Source: Anaerolineae bacterium (GTDB taxonomy: Bacteria > Chloroflexota > Anaerolineae > Aggregatilineales > Phototrophicaceae). From it: a DNA stretch of 64,000 bases. Every line of letters begins with the position of its first letter. Position 1 is the first letter of the stretch. A model generated the notes under the pieces. That model was not told the DNA's origin. It searched no databases and saw only the letters and a program-made list of their open reading frames with translations. Below are positions 42,566-51,503 of this stretch, piece after piece. Location: assembly GCA_022822545.1 (NCBI GenBank), contig JAJEBE010000043.1, positions 60,911 through 124,910 on the forward strand, written 5' to 3'. Both the position numbers and the translations under genes were made by a program.

Positions 42566-44236
42566 ATGAGATACTTCAAACTTGCGCTTGTTGTGCTGCT
42601 TTTGCTGGGCGCCGCCTTGGCGACCGCGCAAGACGCGGAGACCATCGTCATCCGCGGCTTCGGCAACATCAGCACCTTCAATCCCGTCATCAGCAGTGAT
42701 GGCGCGTCTTTCCAGGCTTACAGCCTCCTGTGGCCCAAGCCCTACGAAATCGACCCCATGACCTATGATCCGGTGCCCGGGCTCACAACTTGGGAGCAGG
42801 CGGCGGACGGGATGTCATATACCTTCCACATCCGGGAGGACGCGAACTGGAGCGATGGCGCACCGATCACGTCGCATGATATGAAGTTCGTCGTTGACGC
42901 GATCAAGTCGCCGGAAGTTGCTTCCTGGCGAGCGGCCGACTTCGCGAATGTCGAGGGCGTCGAGATCATCGATGACAAGACCTTCAAGGTGGTCTTGAGT
43001 CAACCGGATTGTACGGTCTTTGCCGAATTAGGCGGCACGCGCTTCTTGCCGTCGCATCGATTCGAGGCCGACTTCAGCGATTTCAGGAACGGCGAGATCA
43101 GCACCAATCCGCTCGAAATCAGCGGCGGTCCCTACATCATGGATGCCTGGGAAACCGACGAATTCCAGAGCTTCTACGCCAATCCGACCTGGTGGGGCGG
43201 CGATGTCGGCATTCCCTACCTGATCAATCGCAATGTGGGATCGCACGAATTGGCGGCGCAGGCGATTCAGGCCGGCGAAGTCGATTACACCTATCTGCAT
43301 GGCGATATCTTCGCCCAAATTGCCGACACGAGTAATCTGCAGTGGCAGATCTTCCCCCAGATGTCGGTCAAGTTCATGAGCTTCAATTGGGCGGATCCGA
43401 CCCAGCCCGCGCCGGCTTTTGACGCTGACGGCAATCGCGCCGAGCAGCCGCCGCATCCGATTTTCACCGATGTCAACGTGCGCAAGGCGCTCGCCATGGG
43501 TTACAACAAGTTCGACATCCTAGAAACGATGGGTGGCGAGATGGGCGGCACGCGTCTGGTCGGGGCAGTAAACCCCTATCACGCGGCGGCTTACAATAAC
43601 GATATTGAGCCCTATCCCTACGATCCGGAAGCCGCTATGCAGTTGCTGGAAGAAGCCGGCTGGGTCGACGAAGATGGCGATGGCATCCGCGAGAAAGACG
43701 GCCAGCGCCTGGAATTCACCATCTCCTACTCCGATATCCTCACCATGTTCCCGACGACCACCTTGATCGCGCAGGATCAACTCAAGGACATCGGCGCTGA
43801 TGTGAAAGTGGAGTTGGTCGAATGGGCGAACTACCTCAGCGGTGTCTTTTGGGGTCAGGAGCACGACGCGACGTCCATGAGCAGCAGCGGCGGCACGGGC
43901 GGCGCGCCCGACCCCAACGATTTCATGGGCATCATCAATAGCGCCCAGGATTTGGCGACGGGCGCCGGTGGCGGCAACACCAGCTCCTACGTCAATCCGG
44001 AAATCGACGCGCTAATCGAACAGGCACGGACGCTGCCGGGCTGCGATCCTGCCGAACGCGGCGAGATCTACAAAGAGATCCAGCGCATCACCCACGAAGA
44101 AGTGGCCTATGACTGGACCTTCGTGCCCAATATCTGGCAGACGGCCACCAAGCGGGTCAAAGGCTTCGAGCCGACGGCCTTCTGGGTCTTCTACGGCTAC
44201 ACCGCCGACATCCACAAGTGGACGCTTGAGGAGTAG
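42566..44236 (+). CDS. Peptide/nickel-type ABC transporter substrate-binding protein (family 5)
   Basis: A 556-residue extracytoplasmic binding protein of the DppA/OppA group. The signal peptide MRYFKLALVVLLLLGAALA ends at ATA-Q near 22; no lipobox cysteine. Mature parts include TYTFHIREDANWSDGAPIT, AMGYNKFDIL and LEEAGWVDEDGDGIREKDGQRLEFTISYS, the last with a Ca-binding-like DxDGDG. The end carries AYDWTFVPNIWQTA. The cognate permeases lie on the opposite strand downstream (convergent). TATAGT at 42503-42508 may be its -10 box. Confidence 0.9.
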   Translation: MRYFKLALVVLLLLGAALATAQDAETIVIRGFGNISTFNPVISSDGASFQAYSLLWPKPYEIDPMTYDPVPGLTTWEQAADGMSYTFHIREDANWSDGAPITSHDMKFVVDAIKSPEVASWRAADFANVEGVEIIDDKTFKVVLSQPDCTVFAELGGTRFLPSHRFEADFSDFRNGEISTNPLEISGGPYIMDAWETDEFQSFYANPTWWGGDVGIPYLINRNVGSHELAAQAIQAGEVDYTYLHGDIFAQIADTSNLQWQIFPQMSVKFMSFNWADPTQPAPAFDADGNRAEQPPHPIFTDVNVRKALAMGYNKFDILETMGGEMGGTRLVGAVNPYHAAAYNNDIEPYPYDPEAAMQLLEEAGWVDEDGDGIREKDGQRLEFTISYSDILTMFPTTTLIAQDQLKDIGADVKVELVEWANYLSGVFWGQEHDATSMSSSGGTGGAPDPNDFMGIINSAQDLATGAGGGNTSSYVNPEIDALIEQARTLPGCDPAERGEIYKEIQRITHEEVAYDWTFVPNIWQTATKRVKGFEPTAFWVFYGYTADIHKWTLEE

Positions 44237-44262
44237 CGTCAAACCTCACATAACAAGAATCT

Positions 44263-44286
44263 GTAGGGGCGATCCAAGGATCGCCC
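44263..44286 (+). repeat. REP-like element, solo copy between convergent transport genes
   Basis: GTAGGGGCGATCC-A-AGGATCGCCC: a long hairpin-forming copy lying between the convergent stops of the binding-protein gene and the permease gene at 44321. It may work as a two-way terminator. Confidence 0.7.
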
Positions 44287-44320
44287 TTCTGTGTTTTTTA
44301 TGACTAGCGGGCACCGGTGA

Positions 44321-45229
44321 CTACTGCTGATACCGCCGCGGATCCAGCGCGTCGCGCAAGCCGTCGCCGACAAGATAGAAGCAAAGCACTGTGATCATGA
44401 TCAGAATGCCAGGCATGAAAATGAGATGTACGCCCGTGACCAGGTAGCTGCGCGAATCGGTCAGCATATTGCCCCAGGTCGGCGTTGGCGGTTGGATGCC
44501 CATGCCCAGGTAGCTCAAGCCGGATTCGATGAGGATTAAGTTGCCGGCGATGATGGTCATGGTGACCATGACGATGGAGAAGACGTTGGGCAAAATATGA
44601 TAGATGAGAATGCGAAAATCGGACGCGCCCAGCGCCCGCGCCGCCAGCACATAATCGCGCTCCTTAAGCGACAAAACCTCACCGCGCACCAGCCGGCTTG
44701 TGCCCACCCAGCCCAAAGCCGCCAGTACTATGATCAGCACTTCGGTCGATGGCTTCCAAACTGCCGCGGCGATCAAGAGCAGGAAGAGCGGCGGAATGGC
44801 GCTGAGGGTGTTGATGCCCCAGGAGATCAAGTCGTCGATCTGCCGGCCATAGTAACCGGCCAGCAGACCGAGCGTGATGCCGATGAAGACCGTCAGCGCG
44901 CTGGCGAGGTAAGCGATGGTCAGCGAGACGCGTCCGCCATAAATCAGGCGCAAGAATTGATCCCGGCCCAGTTGATCCGTGCCAAGCACAAATCCGTCTT
45001 CACCAGGCAGTTTGAAGCGGTCCGGTATGCTTGTATCGTTGACTTCAAGGTTGAAGACTCTCTCAATGAACACTGGTGACAGCGAGCAGATCAGCGTCAA
45101 GGCAAGCAGGACGCTGACAGCAAAGATGGTCAAACGGTCGCGCCGGATGAAGGCGAGGGCGTCGCGCCAAAACGAGCGTGAATGGTGTCGCGTATCCGCA
45201 GCGCCGATTGCGGCGACTTTAGAATTCAT
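44321..45229 (-). CDS. Peptide-type ABC transporter permease (DppC-like)
   Basis: A 302-residue permease of the DppC/OppC group. The N-terminal cytosolic segment precedes helix 1 (LTIFAVSVLLALTLICSL). The DppC mark LGTDQLGRDQFLRLIYGGRVSL is at about 81-102, and the EAA region VLAARALGASDFRILIYHILPN at about 194-215. Six helices. It is 8 bp after the DppB-like gene. No ATPase genes follow, so dppD/dppF equivalents must be elsewhere. Confidence 0.9.
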   Translation of the reverse strand: MNSKVAAIGAADTRHHSRSFWRDALAFIRRDRLTIFAVSVLLALTLICSLSPVFIERVFNLEVNDTSIPDRFKLPGEDGFVLGTDQLGRDQFLRLIYGGRVSLTIAYLASALTVFIGITLGLLAGYYGRQIDDLISWGINTLSAIPPLFLLLIAAAVWKPSTEVLIIVLAALGWVGTSRLVRGEVLSLKERDYVLAARALGASDFRILIYHILPNVFSIVMVTMTIIAGNLILIESGLSYLGMGIQPPTPTWGNMLTDSRSYLVTGVHLIFMPGILIMITVLCFYLVGDGLRDALDPRRYQQ

Positions 45230-45237
45230 GGCGCTGC

Positions 45238-46263
45238 CTACTCCAGCCGGATGCGCGGATCGAGGATGACGTACATGATATCAGAGAGCAGCACGCCGAC
45301 AATGAACATCACCGAGGCCACGACAACAGAACCCATCACGAGCGGATAGTCGCGCGAAAAGACCGCGTCAATGATCAGCTTGCCCATCCCTGGCCACTGA
45401 AATACTTGCTCGATAATCACAGAACCCGCCAACAGCGTGCCGATTGACGGCCCCAAAAATGTCGCCACGGGCAACAAACCGTTGCGCAAGGCGTGACGAA
45501 ACCAGATTGCTCGGGTTTGCAGCCCCTTGGCGTAGGCCGTTCGGACGTAATCCTGTTGAAGCACTTCCAAGATCTGCGTCCGAGTGAATCGCGAAATAAA
45601 TGCGACTGTGTTTAGCGACAAGACGGAGACCGGCAAGATCATGTGACGCAGCGCGTCGCCAAAACTCTGGGGACCGCGCTGGGTGATATTCTTCATGCCG
45701 CTGATTGGCAATAGATCAAGCTGAACGCCAAAGATGATGATCAACAGCAAACCCAGCCAAAATGCGGGCACCGCATTGCCAATCACCGACATAACGCGAA
45801 TGATCTGGTCGACCCAGGTTCGATGAAAGACAGCCGCCAACACACCCAGCGTAACACCGATGAGATAACCCAAGACGAGAGCAGCAACGCCAAGGCGAAG
45901 CGTGGCCGGAATGCGCTGCGCGATCAAATCCATCACCGGGCGCCTTTGCTTAATGGATTGGCCCAAATCGCCGCGCAGCAACCCGCGCCGGCTTCCGGGC
46001 GTTTCGCTGACCCCGTCGCCATCGTAATCGATAAGCGCCCAGTCGTTGCCGATGAGCCAGTAGACGTACTGGAGCAGCGGCGGCTGATCCAAACCCAGCT
46101 GACTCCGCAAAGCCTTGATCGCTTCCGGCGACGGATTTGGAGAGAAGGTGATCATCGCCACCGGATCGCCCGGCGCGGACAGGATAATGAGGAAGGACAA
46201 GATGGTCACGCCAAAGAAGGTCGGTATCGCTTGCAACAGGCGGCGCTGGAAATACTTGATCAT
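45238..46263 (-). CDS. Peptide-type ABC transporter permease (DppB-like) with Ca-binding-like loop
   Basis: A 341-residue permease of the DppB/OppB group, start ATG 46263. Helix 1 is TFFGVTILSFLIILSAPGDP (the family start). The EAA region is YVRTAYAKGLQTRAIWFRHALRN. In the first extracytoplasmic loop, after YWLIGNDW, there is a DYDGDGVSE segment followed by the usual RGLLRGDLGQS; D-x-D-G-D-G resembles an EF-hand or dockerin calcium loop. It pairs with the DppC-like protein. The upstream region is shared with pstS, divergently. Confidence 0.9.
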   Translation of the reverse strand: MIKYFQRRLLQAIPTFFGVTILSFLIILSAPGDPVAMITFSPNPSPEAIKALRSQLGLDQPPLLQYVYWLIGNDWALIDYDGDGVSETPGSRRGLLRGDLGQSIKQRRPVMDLIAQRIPATLRLGVAALVLGYLIGVTLGVLAAVFHRTWVDQIIRVMSVIGNAVPAFWLGLLLIIIFGVQLDLLPISGMKNITQRGPQSFGDALRHMILPVSVLSLNTVAFISRFTRTQILEVLQQDYVRTAYAKGLQTRAIWFRHALRNGLLPVATFLGPSIGTLLAGSVIIEQVFQWPGMGKLIIDAVFSRDYPLVMGSVVVASVMFIVGVLLSDIMYVILDPRIRLE

Positions 46264-46419
46264 GGTTCTGCCATCCGCAGCTTTCCAATCGTCCACAATT
46301 CTAGCGTTAGTTGGCAAAATCATCAAAAGACGGGCGAACGATAGTCAAGTCCTCAGGCGGTCGCAATCAGATTAAACGAGTAAAGTACAGGTCAAGAATG
46401 ACGGTAGTATTCTTAAATT

Positions 46420-46442
46420 GAGTTTAGCGAGCCATTAAACTC
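46420..46442. promoter_or_regulatory. Inverted repeat upstream of pstS
   Basis: GAGTTTA at 46420-46426 and TAAACTC at 46436-46442 form a perfect 7-bp inverted repeat with a 9-bp spacer; an overlapping GCGAG/CTCGC pair covers the same site. It lies in the divergent region between the DppB-like gene and pstS. A possible operator; it does not look like the E. coli Pho box. Confidence 0.4.
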
Positions 46443-46534
46443 GCGAACATCTGCGTTAACAGTGTTCAGGTAGGCTTCCACAGTGGCGGGTCATCCGCCA
46501 ATCTCGTTTATCGTCACGAGTTTCATGGGAGAAA

Positions 46535-47479
46535 ATGCGCATGAGAATTGTACGTCTAGCCGCACTGCTTATCGTATTGGCCCTCAGCCTGACTGGCGCC
46601 TTCGCCGACGGTCATGGGCTGCCCGAGGTGGATCCGCTCGACTACCCCACCGGCGAAATCATCACCGCCGGCAGCTCCACCGTCTTCCCGCTGAGCGAAC
46701 GCATGGCTGAACTGTGGACGGACGCGGGCGGCGTCCCCCCGTCGATCGCCTCTATCGGCTCCGGCGCCGGCTTCGAACGCTTCTGCGTCGAAGGCGAGAC
46801 CGACATCAGCAACGCCTCGCGCGCCATCAAGGACAGCGAGCGCGAATCTTGCGCCGAAATCGGCCGCGATCCGATTGAATTCCGCGTCGGCACCGATGCC
46901 CTGGCTGTCACCGTTTCCGCTGAGAACGACTTCGTCAGCGATGTCACGATGGAAGAACTAGCGATGATCTTCAGTAGCGCCGACACCTGGGCTGATGTGC
47001 GCGCCGAATGGCCCGCCGAAGCCATCCAGCGCTTCATACCGGGCACGGACAGCGGCACCTTCGATTACTTTGTGGAAGAGGTATTCGATGAGGATGAAGA
47101 GCCGATCCTGAGCGCCAACCCGCAGCTTTCCGAAGATGACAACGTCCTGGTGCAAGGCATCGCCGGCAGCCCCTATGCCATCGGTTTCTTCGGTTACGCC
47201 TACTACGTTGAAAACCAGGACACCTTGAACATCCTCAACATTGAAGGCATTGAAGCCAACGCCCAGACCACCGATGACGGCAGCTACCCGCTGGCCCGCC
47301 CGCTGTTCATCTACAGCGATGCCGGCATCATGGCGGAGAAACCGCAGGTCAACGCCTTCATCAACTTCTATCTCACAAATGTCAATGACGAGGTTGTCGA
47401 TGTCGGCTACTTCCCGGCGTCGCCAGCGGCGCTGGAAGCGGCCAAGGAAGCCTTTCTTGACGCGATGGGAGATATGTAG
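46535..47479 (+). CDS. pstS: Phosphate ABC transporter substrate-binding protein PstS
   Basis: A 314-residue binding protein. Residues 1-24 are a Sec signal peptide without a lipobox. The phosphate-binding loops are AGSSTV (45-50), GSGAGF (75-80), DISNASR (90-96, D90 being the acid that recognises protonated phosphate), [10 protein letters not shown] (114-123) and DSGTF (172-176). It follows the PstS order from beginning to end and is the reference for the rearranged domain in PstC. ATG 46535 or 46541. A strong hairpin terminator follows at 47503-47547, so pstS may be made in excess of pstCAB. Confidence 0.93.
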   Translation: MRMRIVRLAALLIVLALSLTGAFADGHGLPEVDPLDYPTGEIITAGSSTVFPLSERMAELWTDAGGVPPSIASIGSGAGFERFCVEGETDISNASRAIKDSERESCAEIGRDPIEFRVGTDALAVTVSAENDFVSDVTMEELAMIFSSADTWADVRAEWPAEAIQRFIPGTDSGTFDYFVEEVFDEDEEPILSANPQLSEDDNVLVQGIAGSPYAIGFFGYAYYVENQDTLNILNIEGIEANAQTTDDGSYPLARPLFIYSDAGIMAEKPQVNAFINFYLTNVNDEVVDVGYFPASPAALEAAKEAFLDAMGDM

Positions 47480-47502
47480 GCAATCTGCCAATAGTCGCTA
47501 AA

Positions 47503-47547
47503 GCGGGGATACGGTATCATCTTTGCTGCCGTATCCCTCGCCTTTTT
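47503..47547 (+). terminator. Rho-independent terminator after pstS
   Basis: GCGGGGATACGG, a 14-base loop, then CCGTATCCCTCGC (one bulged T) and CTTTTT. It lies 23 bp after the pstS stop and 81 bp before pstC. Confidence 0.75.
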
Positions 47548-47628
47548 GCCTAAATCTTCATTCAAGATCCGAATTTCAAACCAGAAGATCCGTGGAACAG
47601 ACACCAGCCGGCCCAACCTGAAGAAACG

Positions 47629-49710
47629 ATGAGCGAATCACAACACCCGGACTTGACACGGCATTTCGTACAGCGCAAATCGCAAACGCTGAATCTGAAC
47701 CACCGCTTCAAGCTGCACGAAGTCCTCATTCAGTTGAGCCTCTTTGCCTGCGGCTTGCTATCCATCTTCACGACCATTGGCATCATCCTGGTCCTGGGCA
47801 ACGAGTCGATCGCCTTTTTCACGCGCGACCAGTGGGTGAATACCAATCGCGCCATTTTGAGCGACATGGATGAGAGCACAGCCTCATTCCGCGTCCAGCC
47901 GGGGAAGGCCCTCGAGGCGATTCATGTCGGCGGCACGGTTCGCGTCGGGCAAGAGGTGATGGAAGTCCGCGAGTTTCACAACAATCGCTTTGAGATTGAT
48001 GTGCTCGGCACGGGCGGCGGCTTCCGGCGCTGGTGCGCGACCGACGAGCGACTGACGGAAAGCGGCCATGCGCGGCCCTTGATCGTCAATGCGAGCCGGC
48101 CGATCAGACAAGCGGAAATCGACGCCTGCAACGGAGTGGGCATCTCGCCAATCGAGTTTCGCGTCGGCACGGACGCCTTGGCGATTGTTGTCAGCGCGGA
48201 CAACGACTTCCTAACCGAGCTGACCGTTATTGAGTTGCAACAGATTTTCGGCGGCGCGGAAAACTGGTCCGATGTGCGCGCCGAGTTTCCAGATGAGCCG
48301 ATCAAGTTGGTCATCCCGGGCGAGGATAGCGGCACCTTCGATTTCTTCGTGGAAGCAGTCCTTGATGATGATCCCGGCGCTATGTTGGCGACTGACCCGA
48401 TCATGTCCGAGAATGACAACCAACTGGTGGGCGGCATCAAGCGCAATCCGGCAAGCATCGGCTTTTTTGGCTACGCCTATTATTTGAACAACAGTGATGA
48501 TCTCAGGATTATCACGCTGGACGCGGTCTGGCCGGAAGCGGCGACGGTGGAAGACGGCAGTTACGCGCTGGCGCGTCCGCTCTTCATTTACAGCGATGCC
48601 GGCATCATGCGCCATCATCCGCAAGTGAAAGACTTCATCAGCTATTATCTGAACAAAGTCAGCGATGTGATCGTCGATGTCGGTTATTTCCCGGCATCGA
48701 CCGAGGCGCTGGCGAAGGCGAGCAACGAATGGATCCGCGCCACCAAGGCGAGCGAAATGCTGGCGGTCAACCCGGCCGACGTCATTGGCGAGCTCACGGC
48801 CGCGGGCAGCTCGACCGTCTACCCTTTGACCGAGCGCATCGCCGCGGATTTCGTCAAAGATGGCTACCTGCCGTTGATGACGGTTGCGCGCGGCATCCGC
48901 GGCGAGAACACGATTGCGCCGCATCGCGCCGGAGTTTCGGTGGAGTACAATGACCGGCCGACGATCGTCGAATTCTTCACCAATACCAATTGGATCCCGG
49001 CGATCGGTGAATTTGGCGTCATCCCGCTGATCAACGCCACCTTGATGACCAGCACAATAGCGATGCTGGTGGCGCTGCCGCTGGGCATCAGCGCGGCGAT
49101 CTACCTGAGCGAATACGCCTCGCCGCGGCTGCGCAGCACTTTGAAGCCGGTGCTAGAGATCCTGGCCGGCATCCCGACCGTCGTCTATGGCTACTTCGCG
49201 CTGACATTCATGACGCCTTTGCTGCGCGCGGTCTTCGGCGTCGATATCGTGAATATCTACAACACTGGCTCCGCGGGTATTGTGGTTGGCATTTTGATCA
49301 TTCCCCTGGTCAGCTCGATGAGTGAAGACGCCTTGCACGCGGTGCCGAATGCGCTGCGCGAAGCGTCCTATGGCTTGGGCGCGACCAAACTGGAGACGAC
49401 GATCAAGGTGGTTGTGCCGGCGGCGCTTTCGGGCATACTGGCGGCCTTTATCGTGGCGGTCTCGCGCGCCATTGGCGAAACGATGATCGTGGCGATCGCG
49501 GCCGGCGCCGGTCCCAATTTCAGTTTCAGCCCCTTTGACTCGGCCGAGACGATGACGGGCCATATCGCGCGCATCAGCGGCGGTGACCTGAGCTACGACT
49601 CAATTGACTACAACAGCATCTTCGCCATCGGGCTGACGCTTTTCGCCATGACCTTCATTCTTAATGTGCTCAGCCGCGTCATCATCAGCCGCTTCCGGGA
49701 GGCCTACTAA
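47629..49710 (+). CDS. pstC: PstC permease with embedded, circularly permuted PstS-like domain
   Basis: A 693-residue protein, about twice the usual PstC length. Helix 1 is at 38-60. The following FFT-x3-W motif (63-69) recurs at 449-455, and from there the normal PstC continues ([42 protein letters not shown] region [17 protein letters not shown]). Residues 70-448 lie in between, outside the membrane. They contain PstS motifs in this order: GTGGGF (127-132), NASR (154-157), [10 protein letters not shown] (175-184), DSGTF (233-237), GFFGYAYY (278-285), DVGYFPAS (350-357), and only then AGSSTV (392-397), which in PstS comes first. So the first strand-helix of PstS has moved to the end. The Asp of the DISNASR motif is L151 here. 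The pstA start overlaps its stop by one base. Confidence 0.88.
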   Translation: MSESQHPDLTRHFVQRKSQTLNLNHRFKLHEVLIQLSLFACGLLSIFTTIGIILVLGNESIAFFTRDQWVNTNRAILSDMDESTASFRVQPGKALEAIHVGGTVRVGQEVMEVREFHNNRFEIDVLGTGGGFRRWCATDERLTESGHARPLIVNASRPIRQAEIDACNGVGISPIEFRVGTDALAIVVSADNDFLTELTVIELQQIFGGAENWSDVRAEFPDEPIKLVIPGEDSGTFDFFVEAVLDDDPGAMLATDPIMSENDNQLVGGIKRNPASIGFFGYAYYLNNSDDLRIITLDAVWPEAATVEDGSYALARPLFIYSDAGIMRHHPQVKDFISYYLNKVSDVIVDVGYFPASTEALAKASNEWIRATKASEMLAVNPADVIGELTAAGSSTVYPLTERIAADFVKDGYLPLMTVARGIRGENTIAPHRAGVSVEYNDRPTIVEFFTNTNWIPAIGEFGVIPLINATLMTSTIAMLVALPLGISAAIYLSEYASPRLRSTLKPVLEILAGIPTVVYGYFALTFMTPLLRAVFGVDIVNIYNTGSAGIVVGILIIPLVSSMSEDALHAVPNALREASYGLGATKLETTIKVVVPAALSGILAAFIVAVSRAIGETMIVAIAAGAGPNFSFSPFDSAETMTGHIARISGGDLSYDSIDYNSIFAIGLTLFAMTFILNVLSRVIISRFREAY

Positions 49711-51500
49711 TGGCTGCGGGCAAAAGCAAACACTTCATGCCCGGCGAGAAGGAGTTCTTCCAGCGCCTGGAAGCGCGGCATCGGCGCGGGCGCCTCGGCC
49801 GGATATTCAACTATTTCTCGATTGGTGTGGCGGCGCTGGCTCTGGTGGCGCTGTTCTGCAATGTCGCCAATGAAGCCTTTGGCACAATCGGCGTAGTCAA
49901 CACCATCGAGCCGGCGACCTTGACTGACGGACGTCCGCTGGAGGCGCTGAATAATGACGAGCTGGCGTTGATCCTGGCGGAGAATGTCAAAGGACGCCTG
50001 CGCGTCTTGATTCGCAATACCATTAGCAAAGTGCCTGTGGATGAATTCATGAGTGCAAGCGTGGCCGAGATAGTCGGGGATGCCAACGTGGACCCGACAA
50101 TTGCGGGCGAACTGTTGAAGAATATCAGCGCGGAGCAGCAAGCGGGCCTGCTGGCCAAGTATGCCGATCAGGCGACGCTGCGCAACCTTGTCCTGGAGGA
50201 AGTGGTGGAGCGGCAGGTTATCGCCAGCTTCTCGCTGATAGATACGATCTTCAACTTTGATGCGATAAAGGCGGAGATTGAAGGTCCCATCCTGGAAGAT
50301 TACAAGAAGCGAGAACGCCTCGATGAGGCCAAGGTCGAGGTTGTCCGTTATCACAGTTGGCTGCGCGGAGACTTCCTGACGGCGCCGATGTCGAGCACGC
50401 CGGCGCTGGCGGGCGTGCGCACGGCGTTGATCGGGTCAGTCGGCTTGATGGCGGTGGTGCTGCTGGTGGCCTTGCCCATCGGCGTGGGCGCGGCGATCTA
50501 TCTCGAAGAATACGCCCATCACGGATTCATCAACCGCCTTATCGAGACCAATGTGCGCAACCTGGCCGGTGTGCCCTCGATCATTTATGGCATGTTGGGC
50601 CTGGCGGTTTTTGTTCGCGCATTGGCGCCTTTTACTAGCGGCTTGATCTTCAATTACAACTTTGACGCGCCGACGGTCGCCACGGTGATTGAGCGGATCG
50701 CGCCGGCCTTTGATGGCGCGCTTAGCTACGATGGCGGCGTCATCAGCAGCAATAGCGATGCTGCCGACGCGCAAACGGCGCAGCGAATCGTCGATACCTT
50801 CTTGTTCTACGGCAGGCCTAGCTTGTCCATGCACGGCAATAGCGCCGTGCCTGAGATGTCAAATTCCCTGGCCGATGCGCTGAAGATCGCCGTGGATGCG
50901 GCGCCGGTCCGCGCCGATGACGAATACGATATCGAGGTCCGCGGCGACTACTACCGGTTTGACATCGCCGCCGACTCTCCCATCAGCGATGATATCTTTG
51001 ATGAGTTGATGACAAGCCTGGCGCGTATCAACAGCTTCGCGCCGAACGGTCGTACCTTGGTCAGCGCCGGCTTGACGCTGGTATTGCTGATCTTGCCAAT
51101 CATCATCATCAACGCGCAGGAAGCGATCCGCGCGGTGCCTTATACCATCAGGGAAGCCTCTTATGGCTTGGGGGCGACGCGCTGGCAGACGATCTGGAAT
51201 CAGGTCTTGCCGGCCGCCCTGCCCGGCATCATGACAGGCGCGATTCTCTCGGTTTCGCGCGCGGTCGGGGAGACGGCGCCGCTGATTGTCGTTGGAGCGG
51301 CCACCTTCCTGGTGACGGACCCGACCAGTCCCTTCTCTCAGTTCACCGCGATGCCGATACAGATCTATCAATGGACGGCGCGCCCACAGGGTCAGTTCGC
51401 CAATATCGCCGCCGCCGCTATCATCGTGCTGCTGACGCTGATGCTGACGCTGAATGCCACGGCGATCATCCTTCGCAACCGCTATTCGATAAGGTTCTAA
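49710..51500 (+). CDS. pstA: PstA permease with two large extracytoplasmic insertions
   Basis: A 596-residue protein, about double the normal PstA length. The permease core is clear: helix 1 at 33-56, AGVRTALIGSVGLMAVV with LPIGVGAAIYLEEYAHH (234-270), VPSIIYGMLGLAVFVRA (about 285-302), [20 protein letters not shown] with the EAA loop, and the end helices. Between helix 1 and 2 there is a helical, acidic segment (57-230), and after helix 3 a mixed segment (about 306-448). Neither looks like PstS. Both would face the outside, beside the PstS-like domain of PstC. Start ATG 49710 overlaps the pstC stop (TAATG). Confidence 0.87.
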   Translation: MAAGKSKHFMPGEKEFFQRLEARHRRGRLGRIFNYFSIGVAALALVALFCNVANEAFGTIGVVNTIEPATLTDGRPLEALNNDELALILAENVKGRLRVLIRNTISKVPVDEFMSASVAEIVGDANVDPTIAGELLKNISAEQQAGLLAKYADQATLRNLVLEEVVERQVIASFSLIDTIFNFDAIKAEIEGPILEDYKKRERLDEAKVEVVRYHSWLRGDFLTAPMSSTPALAGVRTALIGSVGLMAVVLLVALPIGVGAAIYLEEYAHHGFINRLIETNVRNLAGVPSIIYGMLGLAVFVRALAPFTSGLIFNYNFDAPTVATVIERIAPAFDGALSYDGGVISSNSDAADAQTAQRIVDTFLFYGRPSLSMHGNSAVPEMSNSLADALKIAVDAAPVRADDEYDIEVRGDYYRFDIAADSPISDDIFDELMTSLARINSFAPNGRTLVSAGLTLVLLILPIIIINAQEAIRAVPYTIREASYGLGATRWQTIWNQVLPAALPGIMTGAILSVSRAVGETAPLIVVGAATFLVTDPTSPFSQFTAMPIQIYQWTARPQGQFANIAAAAIIVLLTLMLTLNATAIILRNRYSIRF

Positions 51501-51503
51501 GCC

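Noticed and set aside
46264..46534. Pho box upstream of pstS
   Set aside because: No pair of CTGTCAT-like direct repeats with the right spacing; only an inverted repeat is present.
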